This document shows, piece by piece, positions 11,389-24,014 of a stretch of DNA of 64,000 nucleotides. The stretch spans positions 6,671,827-6,735,826 of the forward strand of contig JAMKCF010000013.1 in assembly GCA_023634235.1 (NCBI GenBank), written 5' to 3'. This DNA comes from Pisaster brevispinus. Lineage: Eukaryota; Echinodermata; Asteroidea; Forcipulatida; Asteriidae. The notes below the pieces were generated by a model. That model saw nothing but the letters and a program-made list of their open reading frames with translations, searched no databases and was not told where the DNA came from. The first letter of the stretch is position 1; every line of letters starts with the position of its first letter. A program made the position numbers and the translations under genes.

Positions 11389-12669
11389 AATAATTGATGA
11401 ATATTTTATTGCGAATATCTGAGGGCGCAATATTTGCTGAAAAGCCAATGCAGGCGTTATTGGTTGATTTGTATAGCTCTTGATCATCATAAAGATGCAC
11501 ATAATTTAGCGCGCGTGGTTTGTCAAAACAGATGAGAGATCAAAAATTATTGGGAGCGAGCAATTTAGCAGGAGCTTGAGTCTGTATGTTTTGAAACAAC
11601 TACTGGTATTAGCAACAAAGAAACGAAACAGTAAATTCTTCGGCGCTTTTATTGCTTGACAGTAACGTTGGCCGTTCATTCATGAAGCTATTTGACCGGC
11701 TCATTTTTTTATTATTTTTTTTACACCAGAGCGTTTCCTTTGAGATTCTTCTAAGAGCCGGTTTGTGTATAGTGGGTGTGGCCTTAGTGGAATTAAGTCA
11801 CACAATACCACTATTGAATGGGACATTGCCAACGGTAATTTAAATGCATCTCACATAGTCTTGAAATCAAGTCGGTAATTGTTGTGCGGTCCAGTTGCGG
11901 GGACGGTACACACATCCTCGATCCCAAAATGTGTGTGAGTCAGTCGCAATTACCGTCTTGAATAACTTGTACCCAGCTTTGTACACATGCAACTGGACTT
12001 GCTACCAAAATTGGACGGAGCAGTTTGATTGGTTAAGAATCGTGAAGACATGAATATTCATCATACATCTTGCAGCATATGGAATCTTGCAGCTACCAGG
12101 CGCACACTTCATTCTTTGATAGGGGGTTTATTATTGATAGTAACATTTTATGATAATGCGTTGGTCAAATTTATCTTAAAAGAAAGTTAAGAAATTGTTA
12201 CAATAATTAAAATATAATGCTTTTTACATTGATGTTGGCAAATAAACTGTCATTCAAAAAAAAAAAGCCAACAGAAAAGATACATTCCCATGTTTATAAT
12301 GAATTCTTCCAATTTTGTCAGACGAGCTACCATTGGCCCTCTCTAGGGCAATTTTTGCATATGCAATGTATAATTTACAATATATGAATGTTCAGCTGGG
12401 AACAAGCTACTCAAGTCGTTAGAGCTGACGGACCTTGCCACGCGCTACCTACGACCGTTGCATGAATGTATAATTGCACTGTGACTGTTGCATGAACGGC
12501 AGGATGTGTGTTTGTAATAAGCAGCGCTGGCAGACAAATAGACACTGACTAACGACTTGTCATCAAGTCTACATCTCACAGCACGCGCTGTATATCAATA
12601 TTACAAAGTTATGTTAAAGTCAGTTGAGTATTACAGTTCATATTATTTTTATAATAATTTTTTCCCTAT
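11389..12669. other. FReD gene 1 downstream region
   Basis: Paralogous in part to 19889-20492. Two AATAAA hexamers present in copy 2 (20094-20099, 20187-20192) are not conserved here. The first site is altered to aactac and the second lost in a small deletion, so the 3' end of the transcript is unclear. About 11860-12560 has no counterpart in copy 2. No coding content. Confidence 0.5.
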
Positions 12670-12773
12670 TTCATGGCTCTGCTTACCGCGGAATTCTGCA
12701 CCTACGGTCCAAAGAATTGTGTGCTTTACATGGCACAGAAACCGCAGAGTTTTGCGGTAAGTAGAGCCACGAA
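12670..12773. mobile_element. Short foldback MITE in duplication copy 1
   Basis: About 104 bp with inverted ends: TCATGGCTCTGCTTACCGCG at the left and the reverse complement of TCGTGGCTCTACTTACCGC at the right. The orthologous element in copy 2 is at 20493-20600, so it was inserted before the duplication. A half-element lies at 1742-1775. Confidence 0.7.
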
Positions 12774-14129
12774 GTTGGACGCTGATCTCTTATTTACTAG
12801 TGCAAGTCTTGCGTGTATTAGAACTTTTGGGTTTCTTAGGGCGGGTCTGAAATGTCGGCTTCGGTTGAGGCTGTGGCCAGACCTCTATTCTTGAACCATG
12901 TCGCTATAGACCTTTCTCGCGCTGGTTTGCATGGACGGCCGATTTTAGCAAAACATTCAATAAACAGATGTTGTGACCAAATACAATATTTCTGCACATT
13001 TTCAATTTAATAGAAGTACATCCCATGATTGGTTGCTTTGTTTCCAACAAATTCTACTATTTTGTTTGTGTGTGTAACATTATTACAAATTGTAGCTATC
13101 TGTTTTTGCTTTGCATTTATGGCTTCGCATAGTTTTCCAACCTTGGTTGGCAAAAACTTGGACTGTGACGTTGCAATAAAAAGGTCCGTAGCCTAAGCAA
13201 GTCTCGCGTGTATCGAAAATGAGAAAACAACTCGAACGAAGACTACAATGATTTTTATATTAAAAATTCTATTTATACAAAAATCTTGAAAATAATAATA
13301 ATAATGCACGTACCAATTTGTTAAAAAATACAAATCAAACTTTTATGAAATACAAGTAATTTGTTACAAATTAGATTGAAATTGAGAGAATCCCATTTGC
13401 CGATCAGGTACTAATTTGTGCGAACATTACGAAGGATGAATGATAACATGAACGACAATTGGGCAACATTCTAAATTGATTACAAGTAGCCTGAAACGTA
13501 TGTCAAATCTTATTCTCGGCTTTTCTTTGTTTACTTTCATAATTATGTTTGTTGAATCAATGAATGTATTTCATGGCTCAATTTTACTTTCCCAGCAATA
13601 AACAACATCACTCACTCTCATGAGACTTGCAAAGTTAATCCATGTTTTGTCTAATTTCTATGGCAACAGGCCAACTGAAGTTTACGATTTAATTAAGTTA
13701 TGTAGAATGGTAGACACGTTAAATATATGTCTTATTTTGTTTACTGTAACGATGAAGGGGCAGTGTGGTATACAAACTAGAGTAACATTTTTACGGGGCA
13801 AAAGAGGGTGCACTATTTTCCCTAGGGGGCACTTCTGGCCAACTGTAGTTTCCGTTAGCGTTTCTCTTAAACATGCCCTTTTTAAGTGCTCTTGTTGTGA
13901 CATTTACATTTTTTTAAATAAAATAATCTGACGAGCGTGTAAAAAAACCAAAATGTCTGCGTTGAAACGGAAAAATAGTTTTACAAACATTGAAATTAAT
14001 TTGTCCTAAAGGCTTCTAAAAAGTAGCAAATCATGGTGGTATTTTTTCATTTCAAAAGTCAAGATTTCAACTTGGGGGGGGGGGGGGGGAAGGCAGGAGG
14101 CACGTGCCCCCGCCTCGAATGAGGGACTT
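12774..14129. other. Non-coding part of duplication copy 1
   Basis: Alignable with 20601-21960. Short open frames here are not preserved in the paralog. Includes 'gggggcac' phrases and a poly-G run at 14075-14090. Confidence 0.5.
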
Positions 14130-14450
14130 TTGTGATGCTAGATGGCAGCATACTTACCAGTTCGCTCGGCCCAGCGGCCTATCCAGGACCGCTGGGATGG
14201 GCTAATCAGCTTGCACAGATTCTTGTTCAGGAAGTACGTCATGCGTGCAGTGCTTGCAGTGTGAGTGTGATGCATGATGGGACTGAGCATTAACCAATGA
14301 GCGTGCTTGATACGTTTGCCCATCCCAGCGCCTTTGGTTTTAAGGCAAGGCGCTGGGGCCGAGCGAAACTTACCAGGTAAATTTCCATTGTTTATGTAGT
14401 TCTGAGCATGCGCACATTCCGAGAACAATATATTTACCTGGTTAGTCCGC
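14130..14450. mobile_element. Foldback element unique to copy 1
   Basis: Long imperfect inverted arms: about 14158-14203 (ttcgctcggcccagcgg then ccgctgggatgggc) pair with about 14318-14367 (gcccatcccagcgcc then gcgctggggccgagcgaa). It is missing from the corresponding place in copy 2 (around 21960), so it inserted after the duplication or was lost there. The ends read acttacc/ggtaaat. No coding content. Confidence 0.6.
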
Positions 14451-16170
14451 TACAAACTAGCGTCCCACTTGGGGCGGGGGCACGTACCCCTGTGCCCCCC
14501 GTTACGCCCCTGATTACTGTTCAGTGTGTATTGAACAATAGCTGACGTTATTGCAAACGTCTTTTTAGTTGTATATATGATTACTGTAGTCTAAAATGCC
14601 GTAACTGTTTTTAAAACTAATATCATGTCAGATTTTTTAAAGGACAGCTGTTTTAGCAAAAGCAGTAAAAGACAGTAGGCAGTTGAACATTTCCCGACAT
14701 GAATGCTACTGTAATCGAAGCAAGTCCAATTTGACAAATAAAAACGTATACATAATCAATTGCTATAGTTCGTATACAAATTTTGTTCCAAACAGTTAGT
14801 GGCATTGACATGGTTTACTCAAATAAATTGGAAGATTGCTTGACCAGGAAAAAATCACCATAAATAAATGGTGAAAAAAAAAAAACATCTATAGAGATGA
14901 TTTTCACTTTGATCAGCGTCCACAGTCCATAAAAGCCGGCCTTTGCAAAAATCCCTGAAATCTTGGTTAATTCATAAGGTTGTCTTTATTAATTATCACG
15001 GATAGGAATTTGTGTGTCCGTGGCAGCCGCAGTACCCCCATAATATATATTTCGCTGGTACTTTATCGTTGATTTGTATTTCTGCGGGCCTTCGCGGGGA
15101 ACCATGAAATATACACAGCCAAAGGCGGGAATCACTCTCGATCAAAGATCAAAGAATGGGGGTAACCAGAGGGGGGGGGGTGACAAAATCCACATAAAAA
15201 GACAATCAAGGCACTTTACAGAAAAAGAGATGTAAAACAAGATGCCAATAAAAGCATATGTAGAAGAAAAACAATTAACAACTTTGATAAAAACAATTAT
15301 AATAATAAAAATCAATTAATTAAGTACTAGAACAAAACAAAAACAAACCTAGTGAGAAATAGTTCCCTGGTCCCCTCTTCGCCCCGGGGTAAACTGAAGT
15401 TGCACGAAGAAGCAAAAGTCGAAAAGGACTACTTAAGAAACACGTCAGTTTTTTCTTCTTTCACTAACAGCAATGGAACGACAGTGTCTTTAATCCTCTC
15501 GCCATGAGCCGAGTGTTTTGATGCCAATATTTTATCGTCAAGGCAACGGTCACCGTTCGTGCTTCTATAATCGATTTCGTCTTAAAGTCAGTTTGATAAA
15601 TCGTGCAGTTTTGTAATGACCAGAACGATACCTCTTTTACGTTTAAATAAAGAGCAGCATATGTGGACGTCTAAATACCCTTGGCCTAAAATGGGAACGG
15701 AGTCATCAGTTTTGTAAATATGAATTAAAAACAAAAAACAAAAAATCAAACAAAATCATATTTTATAAGGCCTTGGCCTGGGAGATTTCATTTTACATGG
15801 ATATGTTTCAGTAAGCCGTTTGTATAATCTATCCAGGAGGGGCCTCCAGATGAACTGGTATAATTAGTGCATAGAGGCCTGGGCTATTGCAACGAGAATG
15901 ACCACAGCTAATTATATGGAATAGGAAATACACCACATGTACACCTTTATTATGACGGCCTATCTTAGAGTCTTAAAGTCAACTTTACAATTGGCTTTCC
16001 AAATGTTCATTTATTTTTTCAAAAAACATAAGGAAATAATATACGACAAGCACATTTTATTGAATAATGTAAAACTATTCAAATTTGATTGAATGTGTAA
16101 CAGAAGCCTGTGGTCAAAGGAATATGAATGAAGTTTTTCAGCATTCTCTCTTGCCTGTTTACCTCTAACC
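14451..16170. other. Distal part of duplication copy 1
   Basis: Alignable with 22820-24022. The block around 16045-16160 (cattttattgaataatgtaa and following) also recurs at 36395-36510, so it is a dispersed repeat end. A short stretch at 15540-15650 resembles part of the 1.68-kb tandem unit (cttctat, gtcagtttgat, gaacgatacctctttt). No gene. Confidence 0.5.
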
Positions 16171-16880
16171 CCCACAAAGCCTTAAAAATGAACCATGTAT
16201 GGGTGTTGCAGAAGATTCTGTCCCCGGAGATTCTGTCCATGTGTGGCAATTTCGTCTGATAGCGCCCTCTTTCGAATCAACTTCCGTAACATTTTAGACT
16301 GCAGTTGAGACCGAACCAAGACTAGCATAAACAAACTGATCTCATACTCATCACTGATCTCGAGGTTTTCCTCCCTGTAAAAAACAAGTAAAACACAAAC
16401 AAACTAGCCGCTCCCTTTCCGATTTTTAAACCAGTGCTGTTAACTCTGTTGGTGGCGTCCTGCAAGGTTCCCAGGATGGGGGTGGGGGAGGGGGTCGTCG
16501 AGTGTTGCATCGTGAAAATGTTCTATTATCTAAAAATTTTTACTCCTGTGACGACAACAAACCTCAAGCGAATTTTGCCTTGACTTCATAAAACACCTGG
16601 CCTAGTGAGTGCTAGATAATGATTTAAGACAGTTTGGTATTATGTGGCATGAGAGATATCTGCCTTAGTTGGATATAAGTCACCCCACAGTGAGTTTGAA
16701 ATCTTCACCACCAGACTGACCTTTGTTGACTGAGGTACATCTTTGTCCTCGTTGCAAAAAAATGATCCCCGACCACAGCTGCAGTCGCACAGTCCATGGA
16801 ATTTGTTTGTTACAAACATTTAACAGAACTGGCTTTTAAGTACCTATAAGTATTGTCCGTGATTATAAACAAAACAACAA

Positions 16881-16915
<35 letters not shown>

Positions 16916-16944
16916 GCGGCGGCGGCGGCGACGACGGCGACGAA

Positions 16945-16982
<38 letters not shown>

Positions 16983-17879
16983 GGAGCAATATTATAGTTT
17001 GTATGATTGTGTTTAATTTATTAATTACTCTTAATTAAAGTCGTCGCTGCTGTTTTTGTTGTTATGTTATCTTTTCAAATAAATAATGTGACTTTGGCGT
17101 TTAGCCGACATACTTTAATATTTCATGGTTCTTTGCTGGAACCGTACAGGGCGCCGCCAACGGCAGGATAAAACACTAGTTCAGAAATCAAAGAAGGGGG
17201 ACTAGATTTCCCAATCAAATACAAAAGACAAATTACAGGGAAGAAAACTTCACAGTTATGATCGAATAGTAAATAGCAAAACGCAAAGTAAACAAAGATA
17301 AAAAAAATCCAGTTAGTTGGAGTGATTTCCGAATGGTAAGCAAATCTTTCAGTTCAAAACAGCCTATGAGCATCATTATCAAAATCAATAACCGCCTTCC
17401 TGAAAAGCTACCAATGACGTCCTTGTATACGGCATTTTCGATTGTATAAGACAAAAGGGAGAGAGAATCTACCCCCTGTCTCCCGCAGACGCTGGTCCAT
17501 AATATATTGAGCATTTTAGAAGATCGTTTTTGGCTACTAAAACAAATCACACGATGTTTCAAACTGAAATGAAAAAAAACCCCAAACAATCGAATCAAGA
17601 ATGCCGACCGTTGCAGGCCTGGTAAATCATTTTTGAAAGGGCAAGGGCATCAAGGCGTTTTCTCCTTGGTAGAGGGCACCTCTATGAGGAAATTGTAAGT
17701 TTCAAGGGGCACCATGACAATGACCAGGGGCAACGGAGAGGATTGCTTCCGTTGCCTCAGTGAAGTATCTGGCTTTATGTTATGATAAACTGTCGGCAAA
17801 CATTTATTTTCGTGTCAAATCAGTTGAATAAACGCCTTTACAATGCAGTCTGTCACAGTGCACGCCTATCGTTACCACA
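16171..17879. other. Spacer between the two duplication copies
   Basis: Includes the (CGA)n microsatellite at 16880-16983 and a 'tttcgtctgatagcgccctc' phrase at about 16247 that matches 9135-9155 inverted. The open frame on the minus strand at 17233-17598 has no recognisable domain or splice context and is not called. Confidence 0.5.
16880..16983. repeat. (CGA)n / (CGG)n trinucleotide microsatellite
   Basis: About 104 bp of uninterrupted CGA with CGG interspersions. The overlapping polythreonine frame is an artefact of the repeat. Confidence 0.95.
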
Positions 17880-18084
17880 TTACCTAAAGAATGTCGGCTG
17901 GCATAATTTTTTTATGGCATCACGAGCTGAAACAGCGCCCTCATTGAGGTAAAAGAAAGAACTCTAGCCTACTGTTGGCTCAGCCCTACCGGTCTTGAAG
18001 GCAACGGGGACGAGCAAAGACTAATTGGATTCACGTCCATGGTTGGCATTTCAAGGATTGATCAGCGTGTGCTTTTATTTTAGA

Positions 18085-18865
18085 GTTACCTTTCCCCAAT
18101 TTTAATAACCTCAGAGTGTTTTTTTATAGAATAGTTGTTTGTTTGTATTTATGTATTTACTTGTTAATTTTATTTAGAACATCGCGCATTATACACGTAT
18201 AAGAAAGTTCGGGTACTAACCTAAATTACGCATGCGTAGACTGTGTTTCACTCAAACGCATCTAGTCGATTGACTCGTCCAAGTTTGGCAACAAGGCGAC
18301 GTAACGAACATAAACACGTCATAATAAATTTGCTAAAGTTCCTGTACATCAAACAATAATTTACCAAGGTAATAATAATAGTTTTCTTATTGATTGGCAT
18401 ATTTTATAGGCAAAAACCTACAATATCGTAAAACCACTAGTCTAGGTTATCAAAAAAATATGAGATTTTGTTAAAATTAACTGTGCGTGTGATTACAAAA
18501 TTGTACAAAACCGTCTTTGTCACGTGAATTAACCGCCATCTTGAAAAAATGACGTAACTCCGTGACTTGACTATCGGACCAGGCTGATCCATTTTGACTA
18601 GCTAGTTAACCAATGAGCGTACGAGTGACATCTAGATCGACTAAGGTAAAGTCTAGTCGACTCGCCCGAGTCACCCACCTAAATTTGGTCTTGAATCAAT
18701 GCACCATGCAGGAAAATTATGACGTAGGTCAAAGCTCGGACTGTGATTGGGACGTATTCCTGTTGAGTCGTGCAACGGCGGCACTCTTGCAGTGCGCGAC
18801 AACGGATTATTTCAATCACACTGGTTTATGAGAACAACACATACTAGATTCCTCATCTCCCAAGG
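18085..18865 (+). promoter_or_regulatory. Upstream region of FReD gene 2
   Basis: Retains the CRE-like TGACGTA (18720-18726) and inverted CCAAT (18746-18750) of copy 1. About 40 bp between ATTGG and the ATG are deleted relative to copy 1, so these sites are closer to the start. Function inferred from conservation. Confidence 0.45.
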
Positions 18866-19888
18866 ATGGAGAAAATAACCAACGTTCTCACCCACCTTGA
18901 AAGGTTGAAATTTAAAATCTGTCTTACTTTACTTCTTGGACTGGTTTCACTGAACGGCTCCCAAGCCAATCTCGACAGTACTTTTTTCGCAGCTAACCAT
19001 CAGTCTCTCGAGAATGTCAATTTCTTAGTGAAGAAGTTCAGTTCAGCTGTGCTCTGTGTGAGTTACTGTCACTCTGAACATGAATGCAAATCAGTGAACT
19101 ACCGTCTGAAAGATCAACGATGTGAGCTGAATAATGCCACCAAAGACCAATATCCTGATAACTTTGTTGACGAGTATGGCAAGGTATACTATGACGATGA
19201 TGTGAACACCCCTCACTCCTCCATGTTCGTAAGAAGTACTTGTAACGAGCTCCTTGATGCAGGTTTTGAGAGCGGTATCTACACTATCTTTCCCAGTGGG
19301 TTCCCAGAGGGTCTCAGGGTCTACTGTGACATGACAACCACTGGAGGAGGATGGATCGTCATTCAAAGGCGCATAGATGGGAGCGTTGACTTCTACCGGG
19401 ACTGGGCGGACTACCGGGCAGGTTTTGGCGACCTGGCAGGTGAGTTTTGGCTCGGAAACGATAACCTACGAGCCTTGACCGAGTCGGAAGGGACATGGCA
19501 GTTCCGCGCTGATCTAGAAGACTGGGACGGCGTAAAAGTTTGGTCAGAGTACGGTGTTTTTCGAGTGTACGGAGAGAACTTTAAGATTGATCACGATGAG
19601 CAGACCGGTATGTCAGCGCACACCAACAAATCTCTACTTATATTTGATACACAGTACGGTGATATGTCATTCAGCACAAAGGACAGGGACAATGACGTCA
19701 AACCTGAGGGAAGCTGTGCCCAAGAACGCAAAGGAGGCTGGTGGTATGGATATTGCTGTAATGCTAATTTAAACGGTGTGTATAATGACGGACCAAAGGT
19801 AGCTATTGATGGGATAGTAGTGTCCAATTGGAAGAATGGTTATCACACAGTGAAATCATGTAGTATGAAAATTCGCCTTGTAGTGTAA
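18866..19888 (+). CDS. Secreted PAN/apple + fibrinogen-related domain (FReD) protein 2
   Basis: A 340-codon intronless frame, paralog of 10375-11388 and in the same orientation about 8.5 kb downstream. It has the same signal peptide, PAN-like region (Cys64/68/74/86) and FReD (from Cys126), with the calcium motif DRDND intact. Between PAN and FReD it has VRST where protein 1 has a single Gly (9 extra nt). Replacements cluster in the last ~45 residues: WYGYCCNANLNGVYNDG here versus WYGNCYNANLNGVYYNG. Ile and Tyr replace Cys311 and Cys323 of protein 1, and one new Cys appears. By eye, replacement differences (about two dozen) exceed silent ones (about a dozen). The C-terminus here (IDGI..NWKNGYHTVK..SMKIR) is closer to the generic FReD pattern. 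Predicted to be an extracellular lectin-like protein; the ligand is unknown. Confidence 0.95.
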   Translation: MEKITNVLTHLERLKFKICLTLLLGLVSLNGSQANLDSTFFAANHQSLENVNFLVKKFSSAVLCVSYCHSEHECKSVNYRLKDQRCELNNATKDQYPDNFVDEYGKVYYDDDVNTPHSSMFVRSTCNELLDAGFESGIYTIFPSGFPEGLRVYCDMTTTGGGWIVIQRRIDGSVDFYRDWADYRAGFGDLAGEFWLGNDNLRALTESEGTWQFRADLEDWDGVKVWSEYGVFRVYGENFKIDHDEQTGMSAHTNKSLLIFDTQYGDMSFSTKDRDNDVKPEGSCAQERKGGWWYGYCCNANLNGVYNDGPKVAIDGIVVSNWKNGYHTVKSCSMKIRLVV

Positions 19889-20492
19889 AGTTATCGATGA
19901 CAATTATATTGCGAATAACCGAGGGCGCAATATTTGTTGAAAAGCCAATGCAGGCGTTCTTGGTCGATTTGTATTATTGATGATCATAAGAATGTACATA
20001 TTTAACACGCGTGGTTTGTCAAACAGATGAGAGAATCAACAAATATTGCGAGCGAGCGACTTGGCAGGAGCTCGAGTCTGCATGCTTGTAAACAATAAAC
20101 CGGTATTAGTAACAGAGTAAAACGATACGAAATAGTAAATTCTTTGACCCTAGCTTTCCAGCATTTTATTGCTTGACACTAATGACAATAAACGTTGGCC
20201 AAAACGTACTTTAGCGTCATTCATCGAAGCTATTTGACCGGCTCATTATTTTACACTAGGGCCTATGAATTCCTTTCAGAGACAACTGGGTTATTTCATT
20301 TATTAGGGGCTTCTAAGAGCCGGTTTGTGTATAGTGGGCATGGCCTTACGTCACACAATACCACCATTGACTGGAACATTACTAACGGTAATTTAAATGC
20401 ATCTCATAGCACGCGCTGTACATCGCTATCAAAAAGTTATGTTAAAGCGAGTTGAGTGTTACAGGTTATTTTTATAATAATTTGTTTCCAAT
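19889..20492. other. FReD gene 2 downstream region with candidate poly(A) signals
   Basis: AATAAA occurs at 20094-20099 and 20187-20192, about 206 and 299 nt after the stop codon. These are plausible polyadenylation signals. Both are absent in the paralogous region of copy 1. Confidence 0.45.
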
Positions 20493-20600
20493 TCCATGGC
20501 TTTTCTTACCGCGGAATTCTGCACCTACGGTCCATATATAGAATTGTGTGCTTTACATGGCACAGAAACCGCAGATATTCGCGGTAAGTAGAGCCATGAA
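20493..20600. mobile_element. Short foldback MITE in duplication copy 2
   Basis: Counterpart of 12670-12773, with inverted ends (TTCCATGGCT... / ...GCGGTAAGTAGAGCCATGAA). Confidence 0.7.
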
Positions 20601-23600
20601 ATTGGACGCCGATCTCTTATTTACTATTGCAAGTCTTGCGTGTATTAAAACTCTTGGGTTCCTAAGGGCAAGTCCGAAATGTCGGCTTGGGCTGAGGCTG
20701 AGGCCAGACCTCTATTCTTGAACCATGTCGCTATAGACTTTTCTACTGTTGATAAACAAACCGCGCTGGTTGGCATGGACGGCCGAATGGTAACAAAACA
20801 TTCGACGTGTTAACAGATGTTGTAACCAAATTCAACATTTCTGCACATTTTCAATTTAAAAGAAATACATCCCATGATTGGTTGCTTTTTTCCCAACAAA
20901 TTCGACAATTTTGTGTGTGTGTAACATTGCTACAAACTGTGGCTAAATCTGCTTTTTTTTTTGCTTTGCATTTATGGCTTCCCATAGTTTTCCAACCTTG
21001 GTTGGCAAAAACTTGGACTGTGACGTTGCAATAGAAAGGTCTGTAGCCTAAGAAAGTGTTGCATGTATCAAAAATGAGAAAACAAATCGAACAAAGACTA
21101 CAGTGATTTTTCTAATAATTCAAATTTTCTTTTAAAACTTTATATATACGAAATTCTTGAAAATGATAACAATAATACTCGAGCAATTTGTTAAAAAGAC
21201 AAATCAAACTTTTCTGAAATACAAATAATTTGTAACAAATTAGATTGAAATTGAGAGAATCCCATTTGCCGATCAGGGACTAATTTGTGCGAACATTACG
21301 AAGAATTAATGATAACATGAACGACAATTGGGCAACATTCTAAATTGATTACAAGTAACCTGGAACGGAGGTCTTATTCTCGGCTTTTCTTTGTTTAGTT
21401 TCATAATTATGTTTGTTGAATGAATGAATGTATTTCATGGCTCAATTTTACTTTCCCAGCAATAAGCAACATCGCTCACACTCTCATGACACTTGCACAG
21501 TTAATCAATATTTTGTCTAATGTCTATGGCAACAGGCCAACTGAAGTTTATGATTTAAATTATGTAGAATGGTAGACACATTAAATATTTGCCTTATTTT
21601 GTTTACTGTAACGATGAAGGGGCAGTGTAGTATACAAAATAGAGTAACATTTTTTACGGGGCAAAAGGGGGTGCACTATTTTTCCTAGGGGGCACTTCTG
21701 GCCAACTGTAGTTTCCGTTAGTGTTTCTCTTAAACAAGCCCCTTTTAAGTGCTCTTGTTGTGACATTACCTTTAAAAAAATTCTGCCGAGAGTGTAAAAA
21801 ACAAAATGTCCGCGTTGAAATTAAAAAATAGTTTGACAAAAAATTGAATTTACCATTGCCATTAAAGCTTCTAAAATGTAGTAATTCACAGTCTGGTAAT
21901 TTCACCTCAAAATTCTAGATTTGAAGTGGGGGTAGTGTGCACGTGCCCCCGCCCCCAATGAGGGTCTTTCTTCTCTGGTGGATTGGTACCGGTGTTAAAT
22001 TTTTATAACATAAAATCAGATTGAATATATTTTTGCAAAGCGGTAATTACCAATCTCGTGTTTTGTCTTCGAAGCACATGCGTCACATTGGTAATTATTA
22101 AAAGACCGGTTTCCACACTTGATGTGACCCAACATATACATGAAATAACAAACATGTGAACGTTTAAGCTCAATTGGTCGTTGGAATCACAAGAAAAAAA
22201 AGTGGGAAAACCGTGGTCATTTTAAGCTTTTCGTACCAGTTGTACCTAACACTGTAGATATAGACTGACTATTGAATATACCAGTCCCGTATAGAATCAC
22301 TCCACGAAGTGCTATATAAATCGTATTGAAAAGGCTCAGCGTGATTTTACCAGATTCATTTTAGACACTTTTTGTACTCCTAACTATAATTGCGCCATAA
22401 TATCGAAGAGAAATACACACCGTTTATTTACAATAAATGCTTCACTATTGGGAAAGCTGACAAAAAGAGTATATTTTCGGATAAAGTGGTAATAATTTAG
22501 GTAAGAGGATAGATTTTGTTATCCCATGTTCCTCAAACCCAGCTGAAAAAAGGAGGTGATAGTTTTCTAACCACAACAAAATACACATTACATTGCTAAT
22601 AAATATCTGAAACTCATTCATATTGACACTGTTAGCCTTGCAAAATTAAACTTATTTGCTATATCTTAAGCATGTTTTTCACAATTTGCAGGAGAAAATA
22701 GAAAGCTAAAAATATCTAGATTTAAAATACTGTTTCGATAGCAATTCTCGGACTACAACGATAATTTTTAGCTCTAAGTTTGGAAATTAACCTAAAATGT
22801 AAATTTGCAGTTAAAAAATTAAACTGTTCTGTGTGTATTGTATAATAGCTGACGTTATTGCAAACGTCTTTTTAGTTTTATATACGATTACTGTAGTTTA
22901 AAATGCCGTAACTGTTTGTAAAACTAATATCATGTCAGATTTAAAAGGACAGCTGTTTTATCAAAAGCATGAAAAGACAGTTGAACATTTCCCGAAATGA
23001 ATGCTACTGTAATCAAAGCAAGTCCAATTTGACAAATAAAAACGTGTGCATAATCGATTGCTATAGTTCGTATAAAAATGTTGTCCCAAACAGTTAGTGG
23101 CGTTGAGATGGTTTACTCAAATATATTGGAAGATTGTTTGACCAGGAAAAAAATCACCATAAATTAATGGGGAAAAAATATATATAAAGATGATTTTCAT
23201 TTTGATCAGCGTCCACGGTCCATAAAATCCGGCTTTCACTAAAAAATCCCCGAAGTCATGGTTAATTCATAAAGTTGTCTTGACATATTATCACGAATAG
23301 GAATTTGTGTGTCCGTTGCAGCCGCAGTACCCCAATAATATACATTTCGCTGATACTTTTTGGGGGGAGGCCGTCGTTTTTGTTAAGTTGTTGTTTTAAG
23401 AAACAAGTCAGTTTTTGCTCTTTCACTAACAGCGATGGAATGACAGTGTCTTTAATCCTCTCGCCATGAGCCGAGTGTTTTGATGCCAAGAGTTTATCGT
23501 CAAGGCAACGGTCAACGTTCGTGCTTCTATAATCGATTTCGTCTTAAAGTCAGTTTGATAAATCGTGCGGTTTTGTAATGACCAGAACGATATCTCTTTT

Positions 23601-24014
23601 ACGCTTAAATAAAAAGCAACATCTGTGGATGTCTAAATACGCTTGGCCTAAAAAGGGAACGCAGTCATCAGTTTTGTAAAATTGAACCCCCCCCCCGAAA
23701 AAAAAAAACCAAACAATAAACTTTTACAAGGCCTTGGCCTATAGGAGATTTCATTTTACATGGCAATGTTTCAGTAAGCCGTTTTTATAATCTATCCATG
23801 AGAACTGGTAATAATTAATGCATATAGGCCTGGGCTATTGCAACGAAAATGCCCACAGTTAATTATATGGAATTGAAAATACACCTTTCTTATGACGGCC
23901 TATCTTAGAGTCTTAAAGTCAACTTTACACTTGGCTTTGCAAATGTTCATCTAGAAAAACCCCCAAACTTAAGAAAATACTAAAACACGCACATTATTGA
24001 TTGAATATGTAAAA
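20601..24014. other. Non-coding part of duplication copy 2
   Basis: 20601-21960 aligns with 12774-14110 and 22820-24010 with 14517-16080. The block 21970-22820 has no counterpart in copy 1. No gene recognised. Confidence 0.5.

Larger units (their letters stand above)
7897..16170. repeat. Segmental duplication, copy 1 (carries FReD gene 1)
   Basis: Sequence from 'ctaaagaat' near 7900 to about 16170 is paralogous, in the same orientation, to 17880-27770. Matched landmarks are 7980-8110 with 17935-18065, 9567-14110 with 18085-21960, and 14517-16170 with 22830-24022 plus 27693-27770. Copy 1 alone has 8120-9560 and the foldback insertion around 14130-14500. Copy 2 alone has about 21970-22820 and the nested hAT elements. 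Copies have drifted but stay clearly alignable in non-coding DNA. Confidence 0.85.

Noticed and set aside
14150..14165. U1 snRNA-like start 'atacttacc'
   Set aside because: The following sequence does not match U1 and lies in a foldback element arm.
16853..17038. Polythreonine/alanine frame
   Set aside because: Artefact of the (CGA)n microsatellite.
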